From JBFWWP01 sp050246115 (GTDB taxonomy: Bacteria > Planctomycetota > UBA8108 > UBA1146 > JAJFFE01): DNA of 64,000 nucleotides. Of this stretch, positions 44,717 through 54,213 are shown in pieces. How positions within the stretch are numbered: the stretch's first letter is position 1; each line of letters begins with the position of its first letter. Location: NCBI GenBank assembly GCA_050246115.1, contig JBFWWP010000015.1:71484-135483 (forward strand), written 5' to 3'. The translations under genes were made by a program, and so were the position numbers. The notes beneath the pieces are model-generated. The model ran no database searches, was not told where the DNA came from, and saw nothing but the letters and a program-made list of their open reading frames with translations.

Positions 44717-47479
44717 GTGAACATACGCGGGCGCGCCGCGCTGCTCCTGGCGTTGGGCACACCGCTCGCGGCCTTCGGCGAGCCCGTACCCGGATCCGGA
44801 ACCGCGTTCTTCTACGGCGCCCCCCTGCCGGCCGCGGCCCTGGCCTTCTACGAACGGGTCGTCGTCGAGCCCGACGCGACGAGTCCCGAGGAAGTGGCAG
44901 CCCTCCGCCGCGGCGGCACCGAGGTTCTGGCCTACCTGAGCCTTGGCGAGATCGCACGCACAAGCAGCAGGTACCCGCGGGTCGAACGGGAGTGGATCCT
45001 CGGCAACAACCCCGACTGGGACAGCGACATCTTGGACTTGAGCCATGCGGGCTGGCGAGCGCTCGCCGTCGAGCAGGCCCAGTCCCTTCATGCGCGCGGC
45101 TTCGACGGCCTGTTCCTCGATACGCTCGACAGCTATCCACGGGTCTCCGAGGGTGCGGCGCGCGAGCAGCAGCGCCTCGCCCTTGCGTCCCTGATCTCAG
45201 CCCTCCACGAGTCGTGCCCCGGCAAGGTGCTCTTACTCAACCGCGGCTTCGACGTACTCCCCGAGGTCGCGGAGTACGTCGCGGGTGTCGTCGTCGAGTC
45301 GCTGTTTCAGACCTCGAACTCCGCGGGCACCCGCTTTACTGCGGTGCCCGAAAGCGATCGAACCTGGCTGCTCGACCGCATGCGCGCCGTCCAGGATCGG
45401 TACTCGCTACCGATCACCGTCATCGACTACGTCGCGCCGAACGATCCTGACTTGGCACGAGCTACTGCCCGTCGCATTCGCGAGCAGGGCTTCGTTCCGT
45501 GGGTAGCGACTCCCGCGCTCGACGCGATGGGAGTCGGCAACGTCGAGGTGGTGCCACGACGAGTGCTAGCGCTCTACTCCAGCCGCAGCGGCTCGCTCGC
45601 CGCGGCCGACGCGCATACCGGCCTCGCGCCGTGCCTGGAGTACGCAGGGTTCGCCGTAGACTACCTGGATGTGAACGGCTCTCTCCCTACCTACTCGCTG
45701 CGGGGCCGCTATGCCGGAGTCGTAACGTGGCTGCAGGCCAACGACGTCGCCGACAGCGCGCGCTACTCGGCGTGGATCCGCCGGCACTTGGATGACGGAC
45801 TACGCTTCGCGATTTTCGGTCACCCTGGCTTCGTACTCGACTCGAGCCTCCTGACCTACCTGGGGCTCGAGGCGGCTACCGAGTCGCTACCCAAACCCGT
45901 TCACCTGGTGCTCGATCGAGCCATCGCGGGATTCGAAGCCGACCCGCTGCCGCGCTCGCGTGGGTTGACTCCGATTCGCCTGCAATCGGGAGATGCCATC
46001 GTGTCCGTAGTCGGCGCGGACGGCCAACGCGTGGACGGCGTCTTCGTGGCGCCCTGGGGAGGGATGGCGCTCGTGCCGTTCTTGCTCCACACGCAGCTCG
46101 ACGAGTCACGCCGCTGGATCATCGATCCATTTCGTTTCTTGGCCAACGCCCTCCGGCTCCCACCCATCCCGGCACCTGACACGACGACTGAGAACGGTTC
46201 GCGCCTCTTCTTCGCCCACATCGACGGCGACGGGGCTCCGAGCCGAGCCGAGTGGGCGAATGGTCCGTACGCCGCCGAGGTGATTCAGTCCGAAGTCCTC
46301 GAGGTTTATCGAGTCCCCACCGCGGTGTCGTTCGTCGAAGGGGAGATCGGAGCCAGCGGCATCTATCCAGAGACGAGCGCCGCACTCGAAACGGTAGCCC
46401 GCCGGATCTTCGCACTGCCCCACGTCGAGCTAGCAACCCACACGTACAGCCATCCGTTCGACTGGGAATCCGCGGTCGCGGAACCCCAGAACGCCGCCTA
46501 TCGCCTGCCGATCCGCGGCTACGAGTTGTGCCTGGACCGCGAGATCGTAGGGTCGGCGTCCTACTTGGAGCGTTTCGCTCCGCCCGGCAAACGCGTCGGG
46601 ATCGTACTGTGGTCGGGGGACGCGCTCCCCACCGTGGGGGCACTCGCCACCGCCGAGAGGGCCGATCTGATCAACATGAACGGCGGCACCACTCGCATTT
46701 GCCGGAGTCACCCTTCTCTGCTGAACGTATCGCCGCTGCTGCGACCGGTTGGTGACTACCTGCAGGTGTACGCACCCATCACGAACGAGAACGTCTTCAC
46801 CAACCTGTGGCAGGGACCCTTCTATGGCTTTCGCAGCGTCATCGAGTCCTTCGAGATGACGGATCGTCCACGACGTTTGAAGCCGATCGACATCTACTAC
46901 CACTTCTACTCCGGAAGCAAGCAGAGCAGCTTGCTCGCGCTGCGCGAAGTCTACGACTGGGCTCTGGCTCGAGAGACGCTGCCCGTGTTCCCAAGTGAGT
47001 TCATCCGCTTGGCGCTCGACTTCGACCGAGTGACTCTGGCGCGCGACCTCGATGACCACTGGTGGATCCGCGGACTCGGTGACCTCCGAACCCTGCGCGT
47101 CCCAGAATCCGCAGGCTTCCCGGACGTCAACACGTGCCCACTCGTGGTCGGTGTGCGAGAGCACGAGGACGCACGCTACATCAGCTTCGCACCTCCCACT
47201 CCGGGAACGTGCGTTCGGCTCGCGCTCGTTCCGAATCCGGTGCCGGCGCCGATGATCGAACGCACGAACGCGCGAGTACGAGCGTGGGCGCGCGAAGGTT
47301 GTGGCTTCCGCCTTCGATTGTACGGCCACGTCCACACCGAGCTCCGCATCGTCGGGGTCGAGACCGGCAGTCAACTGTTCTGGGATGGGACACCCTTCTC
47401 AGCGGAGTGTGAGGGAGACACGTGGACGGTGTACCTCCCGGAAGGAGACTCCGGTGAAGTCGTACTCCGCGCTCCCTGA
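44717..47479 (+). CDS. pelA: PelA, Pel polysaccharide hydrolase/deacetylase
   Basis: A GTG at 44717 follows GAGGAG; the longer frame upstream overlaps the kinase gene. The 920-residue exported protein (signal VNIRGRAALLLALGTPLAAFG) opens with the GH114/GH166-like glycoside hydrolase domain (AYLSLGEIAR, RGFDGLFLDTLDSY, LLNRGFDVLPEV). A Rossmann-like middle region follows, then a deacetylase domain with metal ligands Asp503 and Asp505 in HIDGDG and His575 and His579 in THTYSHPFDW. A C-terminal beta domain ends the protein. Domain order and length match Pseudomonas PelA, which deacetylates and can cut Pel in the periplasm. Its 3' end overlaps pelB by 26 bp. Confidence 0.95.
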   Translation: MNIRGRAALLLALGTPLAAFGEPVPGSGTAFFYGAPLPAAALAFYERVVVEPDATSPEEVAALRRGGTEVLAYLSLGEIARTSSRYPRVEREWILGNNPDWDSDILDLSHAGWRALAVEQAQSLHARGFDGLFLDTLDSYPRVSEGAAREQQRLALASLISALHESCPGKVLLLNRGFDVLPEVAEYVAGVVVESLFQTSNSAGTRFTAVPESDRTWLLDRMRAVQDRYSLPITVIDYVAPNDPDLARATARRIREQGFVPWVATPALDAMGVGNVEVVPRRVLALYSSRSGSLAAADAHTGLAPCLEYAGFAVDYLDVNGSLPTYSLRGRYAGVVTWLQANDVADSARYSAWIRRHLDDGLRFAIFGHPGFVLDSSLLTYLGLEAATESLPKPVHLVLDRAIAGFEADPLPRSRGLTPIRLQSGDAIVSVVGADGQRVDGVFVAPWGGMALVPFLLHTQLDESRRWIIDPFRFLANALRLPPIPAPDTTTENGSRLFFAHIDGDGAPSRAEWANGPYAAEVIQSEVLEVYRVPTAVSFVEGEIGASGIYPETSAALETVARRIFALPHVELATHTYSHPFDWESAVAEPQNAAYRLPIRGYELCLDREIVGSASYLERFAPPGKRVGIVLWSGDALPTVGALATAERADLINMNGGTTRICRSHPSLLNVSPLLRPVGDYLQVYAPITNENVFTNLWQGPFYGFRSVIESFEMTDRPRRLKPIDIYYHFYSGSKQSSLLALREVYDWALARETLPVFPSEFIRLALDFDRVTLARDLDDHWWIRGLGDLRTLRVPESAGFPDVNTCPLVVGVREHEDARYISFAPPTPGTCVRLALVPNPVPAPMIERTNARVRAWAREGCGFRLRLYGHVHTELRIVGVETGSQLFWDGTPFSAECEGDTWTVYLPEGDSGEVVLRAP

Positions 47480-50400
47480 GCGAGAGCGCCTGCTGCACCC
47501 AGCCGCTTTCGCTCTCCTGTCCGCAATCCTCGGTGCGGGGGTACTCCTCATCTTCCCCGGTCGGCGGCTCGCCCACACCCTCGCCGACCCGGAACAGCAA
47601 GACTCCGCGTCCGTTGCCTATGTCGACCAGGCGCTGCAAGCGTGGCCCGAGGACGCCGAACTGCGCATTCGCGTCGCCGAGCGTTGGGTCCGCGCGGGCG
47701 AACTGGAGCGCGCCCGGGTCGCGATCTCCCCGCTCATCGACACCGCTGGAAGCGACGGGGCTCGCGCGCGCTTCCTCAGCATCGCGATCGAACGTGAGGC
47801 TCTGCTCGCCATACCCCCTTCGCAGCGTGCCGCGGAGGCGGTCGCGTCACTCATGGAGAAGCTCGAAGCCATGGCCGACGTGAGCCGCGACGTTACCCAC
47901 ATCGAGTGGCTCGCGCGCACGGCACTGCTCTTCGGGGAACCGGTTAGAGCTGCGCGACTATTCGAGCACCTTGCCAGCCGCGACCTCGCGCGCCGGGTTC
48001 GTTGGCTGCGACAAGCCGCCCAGTGGTTCGTGGCCGGCGGTGATTCCATGCGCGCGGCCGGGATCTACGCAACCATTGCCTACGAGACCTTGAGCGAGGA
48101 AGAGTTCTGCAGCGCCGCCCTGGACTCGGTCGCGGCACTACGTGCCGCGAACCGCGAAGGGCTTGGACTCGAACGTCTGCTCGAGTTCCTCGAGTGGCAC
48201 CCCAACAACGTGAAGTTGCTCGACCGCGCAGTGGCGCTCGCGCGTAGCCAAGATCGCCCCGACCTGGCTCGCGACCTCGGTCGTCGCCTCGCGGAGAGAC
48301 GAAGCGTCCCACGAGACGTGCTCGAGCGCCAGATCGACGCCGAGCTGGCGCTCGGTGACATGCCCGCGGCCCTGCCACTCGCCGCGCGCGTGGTCGCTGA
48401 ATACCCGGCCGACGCCAACGCTCGCGCCCGCCTGGCGCAGTTCTTGACTTGGAGCGGACGACTCCCCGAGGCCATGCCGCATTGGGTCGAGGCAGCACGT
48501 GGCGACGCCAATCCTGCGTACCTCACCAATGCTCTGGCGACCGCGCGCACCTTGGGCGACTCCACCACCATCGTCGAGCTCTGGCGATTGCAGCGCACGC
48601 GCGCGCCGATGACCGCGGCCGGCGTGATCGAACTGGCGGCGGCATACGAAGCGATCGGGGAGCCCGCCGCGGCCGAACGTGAACTTCGCGAGTACATCGC
48701 CAACGCACCCGAGCAACTCGAGCCGTCCCTGATGCTCGCGCGGATCCAACATGGCCAGGGCGACTTGGCAGGCGCACTCGCTACGCAACGCCAGATCCTC
48801 GCGCATCACCAGCTGACGCCGGAGCGGATACTCGCCGCCGCCCGCACCCTGTCGACGCTCGGCGACGATGCCGCCGCTCTCGACCTGCTCGAGTCACACC
48901 GCGGCATCGCGCAGCGCGGCGACGTCGAGTTCTGGCGCGCACTGGGGCGCCTTGCCTGGGAAGCCGAGAACGACAAAGAGGCGCTCGCAGCGTACCGGAG
49001 TCTCTGGCGAGGCAGTACCCGAACGGAGCCGGACGCTGAGCGACTGATCGCTCTCTTGCTGGCAGCGCGCCACGACGAAGAAGCGCTGGAGGTCGCCGAG
49101 GAGGCCTGGAGAGAGTTCGACCGAATGGAGTTCGCCGTCGTCGCGCTCGAGGCGGCCGTCAGGAGCGAGCAGTGGGGAGCTGCGGCGCGGCTCGCCGACG
49201 AGGCGAAGGCCCAGCATCCCGAGTTGCTGGAAGACAAGCGTTACTGGGTCGTCGAGGCAACACGGTACGCCGCGGCCGCCGATGTTCCGAACGCCGCGGA
49301 GGCCTATCACCGAGCACTCGCCATCGACCCGCACGACGCAGTCGTCCTCGCAGGCGCGCTTTGGTACTTCATCGATGCCAACCAACTCGAATTGCTCGCG
49401 CGCTTGCTCGAGCGCAATGAGCCCGGGGAGGTTCCCCAACGCGAGCTTTGGGGCGCCTACAACGCCGGCCTGCGCCGCCTCGGAAGACCGTCCGAGACTC
49501 TCGAACGTTACGATCGCTTCGCCCGCGCGCATGCCGGCGATGTCTTGTGGGGCCTCGAGTACGCGGCGGCACTCGTCGAGGCGCAGCGCGAGGATACCTC
49601 TTGGCGTGTCCGCAGAGAGCTGCTCCCGCAGGCCTGGCAAGCCGGGCATGCACTACTGGCTCGCAGCCACTGGACCCCCGAGGAGGCTCGCGTGGTGGTG
49701 GGAGCGACCCGCTTGGTGCGCGAGCTTCTCGGCGACGAAGCAGCGCGCCCGTGGGTGGAGGCGGTCGAGACGCGCGCCGCGGACGACGACTTCTTGCGCG
49801 AGTTCGTGGTCGAGCAATACCTTGCCCAGGACGACGACGATCGCGCCCACGCCATCGTGCAGCCGGGCGAGCGCGGTGAACCGCCACTCGAGCGCGCGGT
49901 ACCGCGTTGGGAACGACTCTCGCTCGCGCTGCGCACGGAGAACCTACCCGAGGTCGCGGCGAACCTCGGCGCGCGGGGGGAGTCGGTGTCGGACTTGGGG
50001 CGGGTCGACGAAATCGAAGGCCTGCGACGCCTCGGTCGGGATGACGAGGCCTGGTCTCTGTCGCTGTCGCGGCTGTGGGAGCGCACCGGCGAGGTGGATA
50101 CCGACAACCGATCGCTCCTCGGGCTCGCGACCCGCTTGGGTGCGCGGCATCCGCAGGCGACCCGCGCTCGCCTCGGGGTCGAGACCCTGGGCAACTTGGA
50201 GTGGACGCGCTCGGAACTCGCAACGACGTTCGGCACGAACACCCGGCAGTTCGAGCTGCAGGTCGTTGAAGCTCGAGTCACGACCCGCTCGCGCACGGTG
50301 GCCATCTCGGGGCGCAGTCGTCAGCCCCAGCTCGTCGCCAACCTCGATCTCACCACGGATACGGCGCGGCACCTGCTTGGGGTCGGGGTCACCGATGACG

Positions 50401-51086
50401 GCGTGAACACGCTGCCGTCGGCCCACTATGACCTTCGACTGGGGCTCGGCGGGGCGGCGAGCGGACAAGTCGCCGTGGCCCTGAACCAGCTCACGCAGGA
50501 GAGCGACGCGTTGCGACTCGCGGGCGCTGTCGATCGCGTGCGGGCACGAGTGGCGTTCGAGCTGACGCCGCGCGAGTACGCCAGTGCGGGTGTCGGCTGG
50601 AGTGAGTTCTACGACCGAGAGCGCGCGTCGGTCGCGCGTGGGCTCGGCCTCGAATTCGAGCTCGGACACCGGCTGCATGCCGGCAGCCGCCAGTTCGCGG
50701 TGCGCGCATTCGGCGCGGCCGCTTTCCACCAGACTCCGCGGAGCCTGCCTGAGTCGTTCGCCGAGATTCTCGGAACCACCGCGGACCCGAGTGCGATCGT
50801 TCCGCGCGAGTTCGCGGTGTTCGGTGTCGGGCTCTCCACACAGCACGGTCAACCGGCGGAGTGGGCCCCGACGACCGGCGGAATCCGCTATCACGCTGAT
50901 GTCTACGCCGGCTGGCTCTTGCCAGCGGGGCAACTGACCTTCGCGGCCCGGGCCAGCGTTGGCGTCGAGGTGCTCGGACGCGACGAGTTGAGCCTGGCTG
51001 TCCACTACGGTGACAGTCAAGGCGGCTTCGAGAACCAGGATTCCTCCGGGGTCTCTGTGCAGTACTCGTACCGCTTCGGCCGATGA
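47454..51086 (+). CDS. pelB: PelB, TPR scaffold and outer-membrane export barrel
   Basis: The GTG at 47454 lies six bases after AGGAG, inside the pelA 3' end. The 1210-residue protein has an N-terminal membrane helix (HPAAFALLSAILGAGVLLIF) and many TPR-type helical pairs over about residues 50-850 (for example ELRIRVAERWVRAGELERARV and AEAYHRALAIDPHDAVVLAGAL). A C-terminal beta-barrel from about 900 ends in SVQYSYRFGR. Length and layout match PelB, which binds PelA in the periplasm through its TPRs and exports the polymer through the barrel. Confidence 0.93.
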   Translation: MKSYSALPERERLLHPAAFALLSAILGAGVLLIFPGRRLAHTLADPEQQDSASVAYVDQALQAWPEDAELRIRVAERWVRAGELERARVAISPLIDTAGSDGARARFLSIAIEREALLAIPPSQRAAEAVASLMEKLEAMADVSRDVTHIEWLARTALLFGEPVRAARLFEHLASRDLARRVRWLRQAAQWFVAGGDSMRAAGIYATIAYETLSEEEFCSAALDSVAALRAANREGLGLERLLEFLEWHPNNVKLLDRAVALARSQDRPDLARDLGRRLAERRSVPRDVLERQIDAELALGDMPAALPLAARVVAEYPADANARARLAQFLTWSGRLPEAMPHWVEAARGDANPAYLTNALATARTLGDSTTIVELWRLQRTRAPMTAAGVIELAAAYEAIGEPAAAERELREYIANAPEQLEPSLMLARIQHGQGDLAGALATQRQILAHHQLTPERILAAARTLSTLGDDAAALDLLESHRGIAQRGDVEFWRALGRLAWEAENDKEALAAYRSLWRGSTRTEPDAERLIALLLAARHDEEALEVAEEAWREFDRMEFAVVALEAAVRSEQWGAAARLADEAKAQHPELLEDKRYWVVEATRYAAAADVPNAAEAYHRALAIDPHDAVVLAGALWYFIDANQLELLARLLERNEPGEVPQRELWGAYNAGLRRLGRPSETLERYDRFARAHAGDVLWGLEYAAALVEAQREDTSWRVRRELLPQAWQAGHALLARSHWTPEEARVVVGATRLVRELLGDEAARPWVEAVETRAADDDFLREFVVEQYLAQDDDDRAHAIVQPGERGEPPLERAVPRWERLSLALRTENLPEVAANLGARGESVSDLGRVDEIEGLRRLGRDDEAWSLSLSRLWERTGEVDTDNRSLLGLATRLGARHPQATRARLGVETLGNLEWTRSELATTFGTNTRQFELQVVEARVTTRSRTVAISGRSRQPQLVANLDLTTDTARHLLGVGVTDDGVNTLPSAHYDLRLGLGGAASGQVAVALNQLTQESDALRLAGAVDRVRARVAFELTPREYASAGVGWSEFYDRERASVARGLGLEFELGHRLHAGSRQFAVRAFGAAAFHQTPRSLPESFAEILGTTADPSAIVPREFAVFGVGLSTQHGQPAEWAPTTGGIRYHADVYAGWLLPAGQLTFAARASVGVEVLGRDELSLAVHYGDSQGGFENQDSSGVSVQYSYRFGR

Positions 51087-51302
51087 AACAGGGGGTCGCC
51101 TCGCGAGGGTTGCAGCGGACCGGGTCGGTCCCGCCCCCGTTGGGTTCGCATCGTGAAGGTCGGTCGGATCGCAGACCGATCGGCCTCCCCGGCGAACACC
51201 GGGGTGCAACGACGCTGCGCCCATGACGCTGCAACCGGTGACGCCGCACCCGGGCGGACCGTGCCCGATCACCCAGCCCGAGCCGAGGTCGAACAGTACC
51301 AA

Positions 51303-51863
51303 ATGTCCCGAGAACGCCCGCGCTACCCGTGGTTTCGCCAGCTCAGCGCCCTCGTCGGGACCTTGCTCCTGACGACCGCATGCTCGGTGCTGGATGTGCA
51401 CCGATCACAGGGTCGACTCGACCCCGACGGTGGCTGGGTGATCTTGCCGTGGGAGAACCGCGCCGAGGCGCCGCGCGCTGGCGAACGATTGGAGCCGGTC
51501 TTGAAGACGCTGCTCCTCGGTCGCGGCGTACTCGACGTCGCGAGTACACCGCCTGCCGCCGAGTCGGCCACCGGGCTCCCGAATCTCGACCCAGGCGAGG
51601 CCACGCGCCAGGCACGCGACTGGGCTGCGACCCAAGGCTTCAAGTATGCGGTCCAGGGAAGCATCACCGAGTGGCGGTACAAGGCCGGCCTCGACGGCGA
51701 GCCTGCGGTCGGGCTCACCGTCACGGTCGTGGAGCTGGCCTCCGGACGAACCGTGTGGTCGGCGAGTGGGGCCCGGGCCGGCTGGGGTCGCGAGAGTCTC
51801 AGCGGAGCGGCTCAGAAACTGCTCCGCAGACTCCTCGCGAGTCTCGACTTCGAGGAAACATGA
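51303..51863 (+). CDS. pelC: PelC, outer-membrane lipoprotein of Pel export
   Basis: The ATG at 51303 opens a lipoprotein-type signal, RQLSALVGTLLLTTACS, with Cys as the likely lipidated residue. The 186-residue protein has WVILPWENRAEAPRAGERLEPVLKTLL, GFKYAVQGSITEWRYK and LTVTVVELASGRTVWSASG, the pattern of PelC, which forms a periplasmic ring that guides Pel to the PelB barrel. Its stop overlaps pelD by ATGA. A 216-bp gap separates it from pelB. Confidence 0.9.
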   Translation: MSRERPRYPWFRQLSALVGTLLLTTACSVLDVHRSQGRLDPDGGWVILPWENRAEAPRAGERLEPVLKTLLLGRGVLDVASTPPAAESATGLPNLDPGEATRQARDWAATQGFKYAVQGSITEWRYKAGLDGEPAVGLTVTVVELASGRTVWSASGARAGWGRESLSGAAQKLLRRLLASLDFEET

Positions 51864-53248
51864 GCGCGGGGAGCGGCGAACGGCGTGGGAACGCGCCCTT
51901 GCGGATCGGCTTGGTGCACGCGAGTCTCGAGTCTGCGCTCGCCACGTTGCTGGTGCCGATCGTGGGGACACTGGCGTGGCCCGAGGATCCGCTGCTCCTC
52001 ACCGCCGGATTTCCGTACTTGATCTTCTCGCCCCTGCTTCCGGCCCTACGCTACGGCTTCGCATTCGGCTTTGGTAGTGCGCTCGCGCTCACGCTCGCGC
52101 TCGCCATGGCGTGGTGGCTCCAGATCCTGCCAGTCCCGCAGTTTCCGACCGAGACCGTGTTCGGGATGCTCACGACGTGCATGATCGCCGGTGAGTTCAC
52201 CAACCTGTGGCGACGCCGAGCGGACCGCGCCTGGGCCGCGGCGGAGTACTGCCAGACCCGATTGAACGCGTTCACGCCACGCTACTACACGCTGAAAGCG
52301 TCGCACGACCGCCTCGAACAAAAACTCGCGGGTAGCACCCAGAGCCTGCGCACGGCGCTACAGACCGTGCGTGATCGCTTCCCGCCGCAGCGAAGTCGAC
52401 CCCCGCTCGACGTCGTCGGCTCGGAGATCCTGAGCATCTTCGCGAACTTCTGTGCCGTCCAAGTCGGGTGCGTGTTCGCCGTTCGGGACAACGCCGAAGT
52501 CATCTGGCCGCCGTGCGCGACGTTGGGTTCCGGCGTACAGATACCCGCGACTCATGCTTTCGTGAGTGAAGCGTTGCGAACCAATCAAACCGTCAGTGCG
52601 CACTTCCGCACGGATCAGAAGAGCGACCTCCGCGAACGAGATCAGGATGTGCTCGCCGTCGTCCCGATCGCCGATGCCTTCCACAACGTCTGGGCCCTGG
52701 TGGTCGTGCAAGAACTGCCCTTCATGAGCTTTCACCAGGACAACCTCGTGCTGATGGCGGTGATCGGTGGTGCGATCGGTGACGAGCTCACGTCCAGCCT
52801 GGAGCAGACCGGCAGTGAAGACGCGGGCGAGCAGGAGTTCCGCCTGCACCTTCGGCGCTGCTTGGACGATCGTCGTGACCATGGGCTGGCCGTCTCGGTC
52901 GTCACCTTTCTCTTGAATCCCGAGTTCGCGTCGTCGCGGGTGCTCGACCAGATCACGGCACAGACGAGGAGCCTCGATCTCTACTGGATCAGCGCGAACC
53001 GAGAAGGCGACACCCTGCTCGCGCTCCTGCTTCCGCTCACCGACGAGTTGGGCGCAGCCGGCTTCCTCCAGCGCATCGAGGGTCACTTCCGTAGCCGGCT
53101 CGGCAAGAGCCTGGCGGAAGCTGGGGTCCAAGCCCAGTCCATGACTCTGGGCCGCCAAGACACGGTAGACGACGTCGTGACTCAAATCCAAGGACTGCGA
53201 ATCACCGATGAAGCTCCGATTCTCGCTCCCGCTGTGCCTGCTGCTTGA
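51860..53248 (+). CDS. pelD: PelD, c-di-GMP receptor of the Pel synthase complex
   Basis: The ATG at 51860 has GAGGAAAC before it. The 462-residue inner-membrane protein has four membrane helices in the first 115 residues, a coiled segment, a GAF domain (about 180-310) and a degenerate GGDEF domain without the GGDEF motif. RSLD at 370-373 has the RxxD inhibitory-site form at almost the same position as the c-di-GMP-binding RxxD of Pseudomonas PelD. Production of Pel here is therefore likely to depend on c-di-GMP. It overlaps pelE by 41 bp. Confidence 0.93.
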   Translation: MSAGSGERRGNAPLRIGLVHASLESALATLLVPIVGTLAWPEDPLLLTAGFPYLIFSPLLPALRYGFAFGFGSALALTLALAMAWWLQILPVPQFPTETVFGMLTTCMIAGEFTNLWRRRADRAWAAAEYCQTRLNAFTPRYYTLKASHDRLEQKLAGSTQSLRTALQTVRDRFPPQRSRPPLDVVGSEILSIFANFCAVQVGCVFAVRDNAEVIWPPCATLGSGVQIPATHAFVSEALRTNQTVSAHFRTDQKSDLRERDQDVLAVVPIADAFHNVWALVVVQELPFMSFHQDNLVLMAVIGGAIGDELTSSLEQTGSEDAGEQEFRLHLRRCLDDRRDHGLAVSVVTFLLNPEFASSRVLDQITAQTRSLDLYWISANREGDTLLALLLPLTDELGAAGFLQRIEGHFRSRLGKSLAEAGVQAQSMTLGRQDTVDDVVTQIQGLRITDEAPILAPAVPAA

Positions 53249-54200
53249 GGGCCTCAGCGCGGCGGTCGTCCTGGTGCCGCTGCCGGTCTGGGCACGCCTC
53301 CTGTTGCTCACGATCGGGCACGGGCTGGCGTCGTTCGCGATCTGCCCCGCCCTCCACAAACGGCTCCCGGAACGATTGCAGGAGCCCGCTTGGTGGGCGC
53401 GGGCCTGGATCTTTGTCACGTGTTTGTTCCTGCCCGTCTTCGGCGCGCTCGGTCTGCTCACGACCTTGTTCGTACTCTCCAAGCTCCCCGCGATCGATCG
53501 CCGGCAACCTTGGCGCTTGGTGGAGTCGCCGTCGCTCTCGATCCGCAAGCGTCCACACAACGCCGAGCTGCCCTACGGGGACGGAGGTCTCCTCGGCGTG
53601 GTTCGCTACGCATCGGATCCACAGCGCCGCATGGACGCGATCCTGTCCACGCAGCAGCTCCCGGCGCGGGAATCGGTGCCCATCCTCCACACCGCACTCA
53701 AGGACGGTGTCGACGAGGTGCGACTCCTCGCGTACTCGATGCTCGATCGTATGGAACTGAGGATCAATGGCCGCATCACCGAGATGCGGGAGGCCCTCGA
53801 AGGCGCCTCCCCGGAACTGGCCGCCCAACTCCACCACAAGCTCGGCGAGCAATACTGGGAACTGGCCGACTCCGGACTCGCCCAGGGCGACGTGCGCCGG
53901 CACATGGTCGCTACCGCCCAGAAGCACGGCGACGAGAGCCTCGCACTCGAGTCTCACAACGCTCAGGCGCACCTGCTCCTCGGCCGCGTCCGACTCGAGC
54001 AGAGTGACCTCGACGAGGCTCAGAGGCACTTGGAGATCGCGATCGTCCAGGGAATGGCGCCGTCGGAGGTCGCGGCACTCATGGCGGACATCGCGTTTCG
54101 ACGACGAGACTTCCGGGCCACCCGAGCGGCGCTGCGCAAGGCCGACCCGCTCAGCTTGCGCACGCGTCCTCTGAGCCAGGTATCGAGCCTATGGCAGTGA
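53208..54200 (+). CDS. pelE: PelE, inner-membrane TPR protein of the Pel complex
   Basis: The ATG at 53208 lies inside the pelD 3' end. The 330-residue product has two membrane hairpin regions (FSLPLCLLLEGLSAAVVLVPL and WIFVTCLFLPVFGALGLLTTL). The cytoplasmic part is helical with TPR-like repeats (HHKLGEQYWELADSGLAQGDV and NAQAHLLLGRVRLEQSDLDEA). PelE is the least conserved Pel protein; identity rests on length, topology and position between pelD and pelF. It joins PelD and PelG in the membrane complex. Confidence 0.88.
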   Translation: MKLRFSLPLCLLLEGLSAAVVLVPLPVWARLLLLTIGHGLASFAICPALHKRLPERLQEPAWWARAWIFVTCLFLPVFGALGLLTTLFVLSKLPAIDRRQPWRLVESPSLSIRKRPHNAELPYGDGGLLGVVRYASDPQRRMDAILSTQQLPARESVPILHTALKDGVDEVRLLAYSMLDRMELRINGRITEMREALEGASPELAAQLHHKLGEQYWELADSGLAQGDVRRHMVATAQKHGDESLALESHNAQAHLLLGRVRLEQSDLDEAQRHLEIAIVQGMAPSEVAALMADIAFRRRDFRATRAALRKADPLSLRTRPLSQVSSLWQ

Positions 54201-54213
54201 ACGGCGGCCACCC

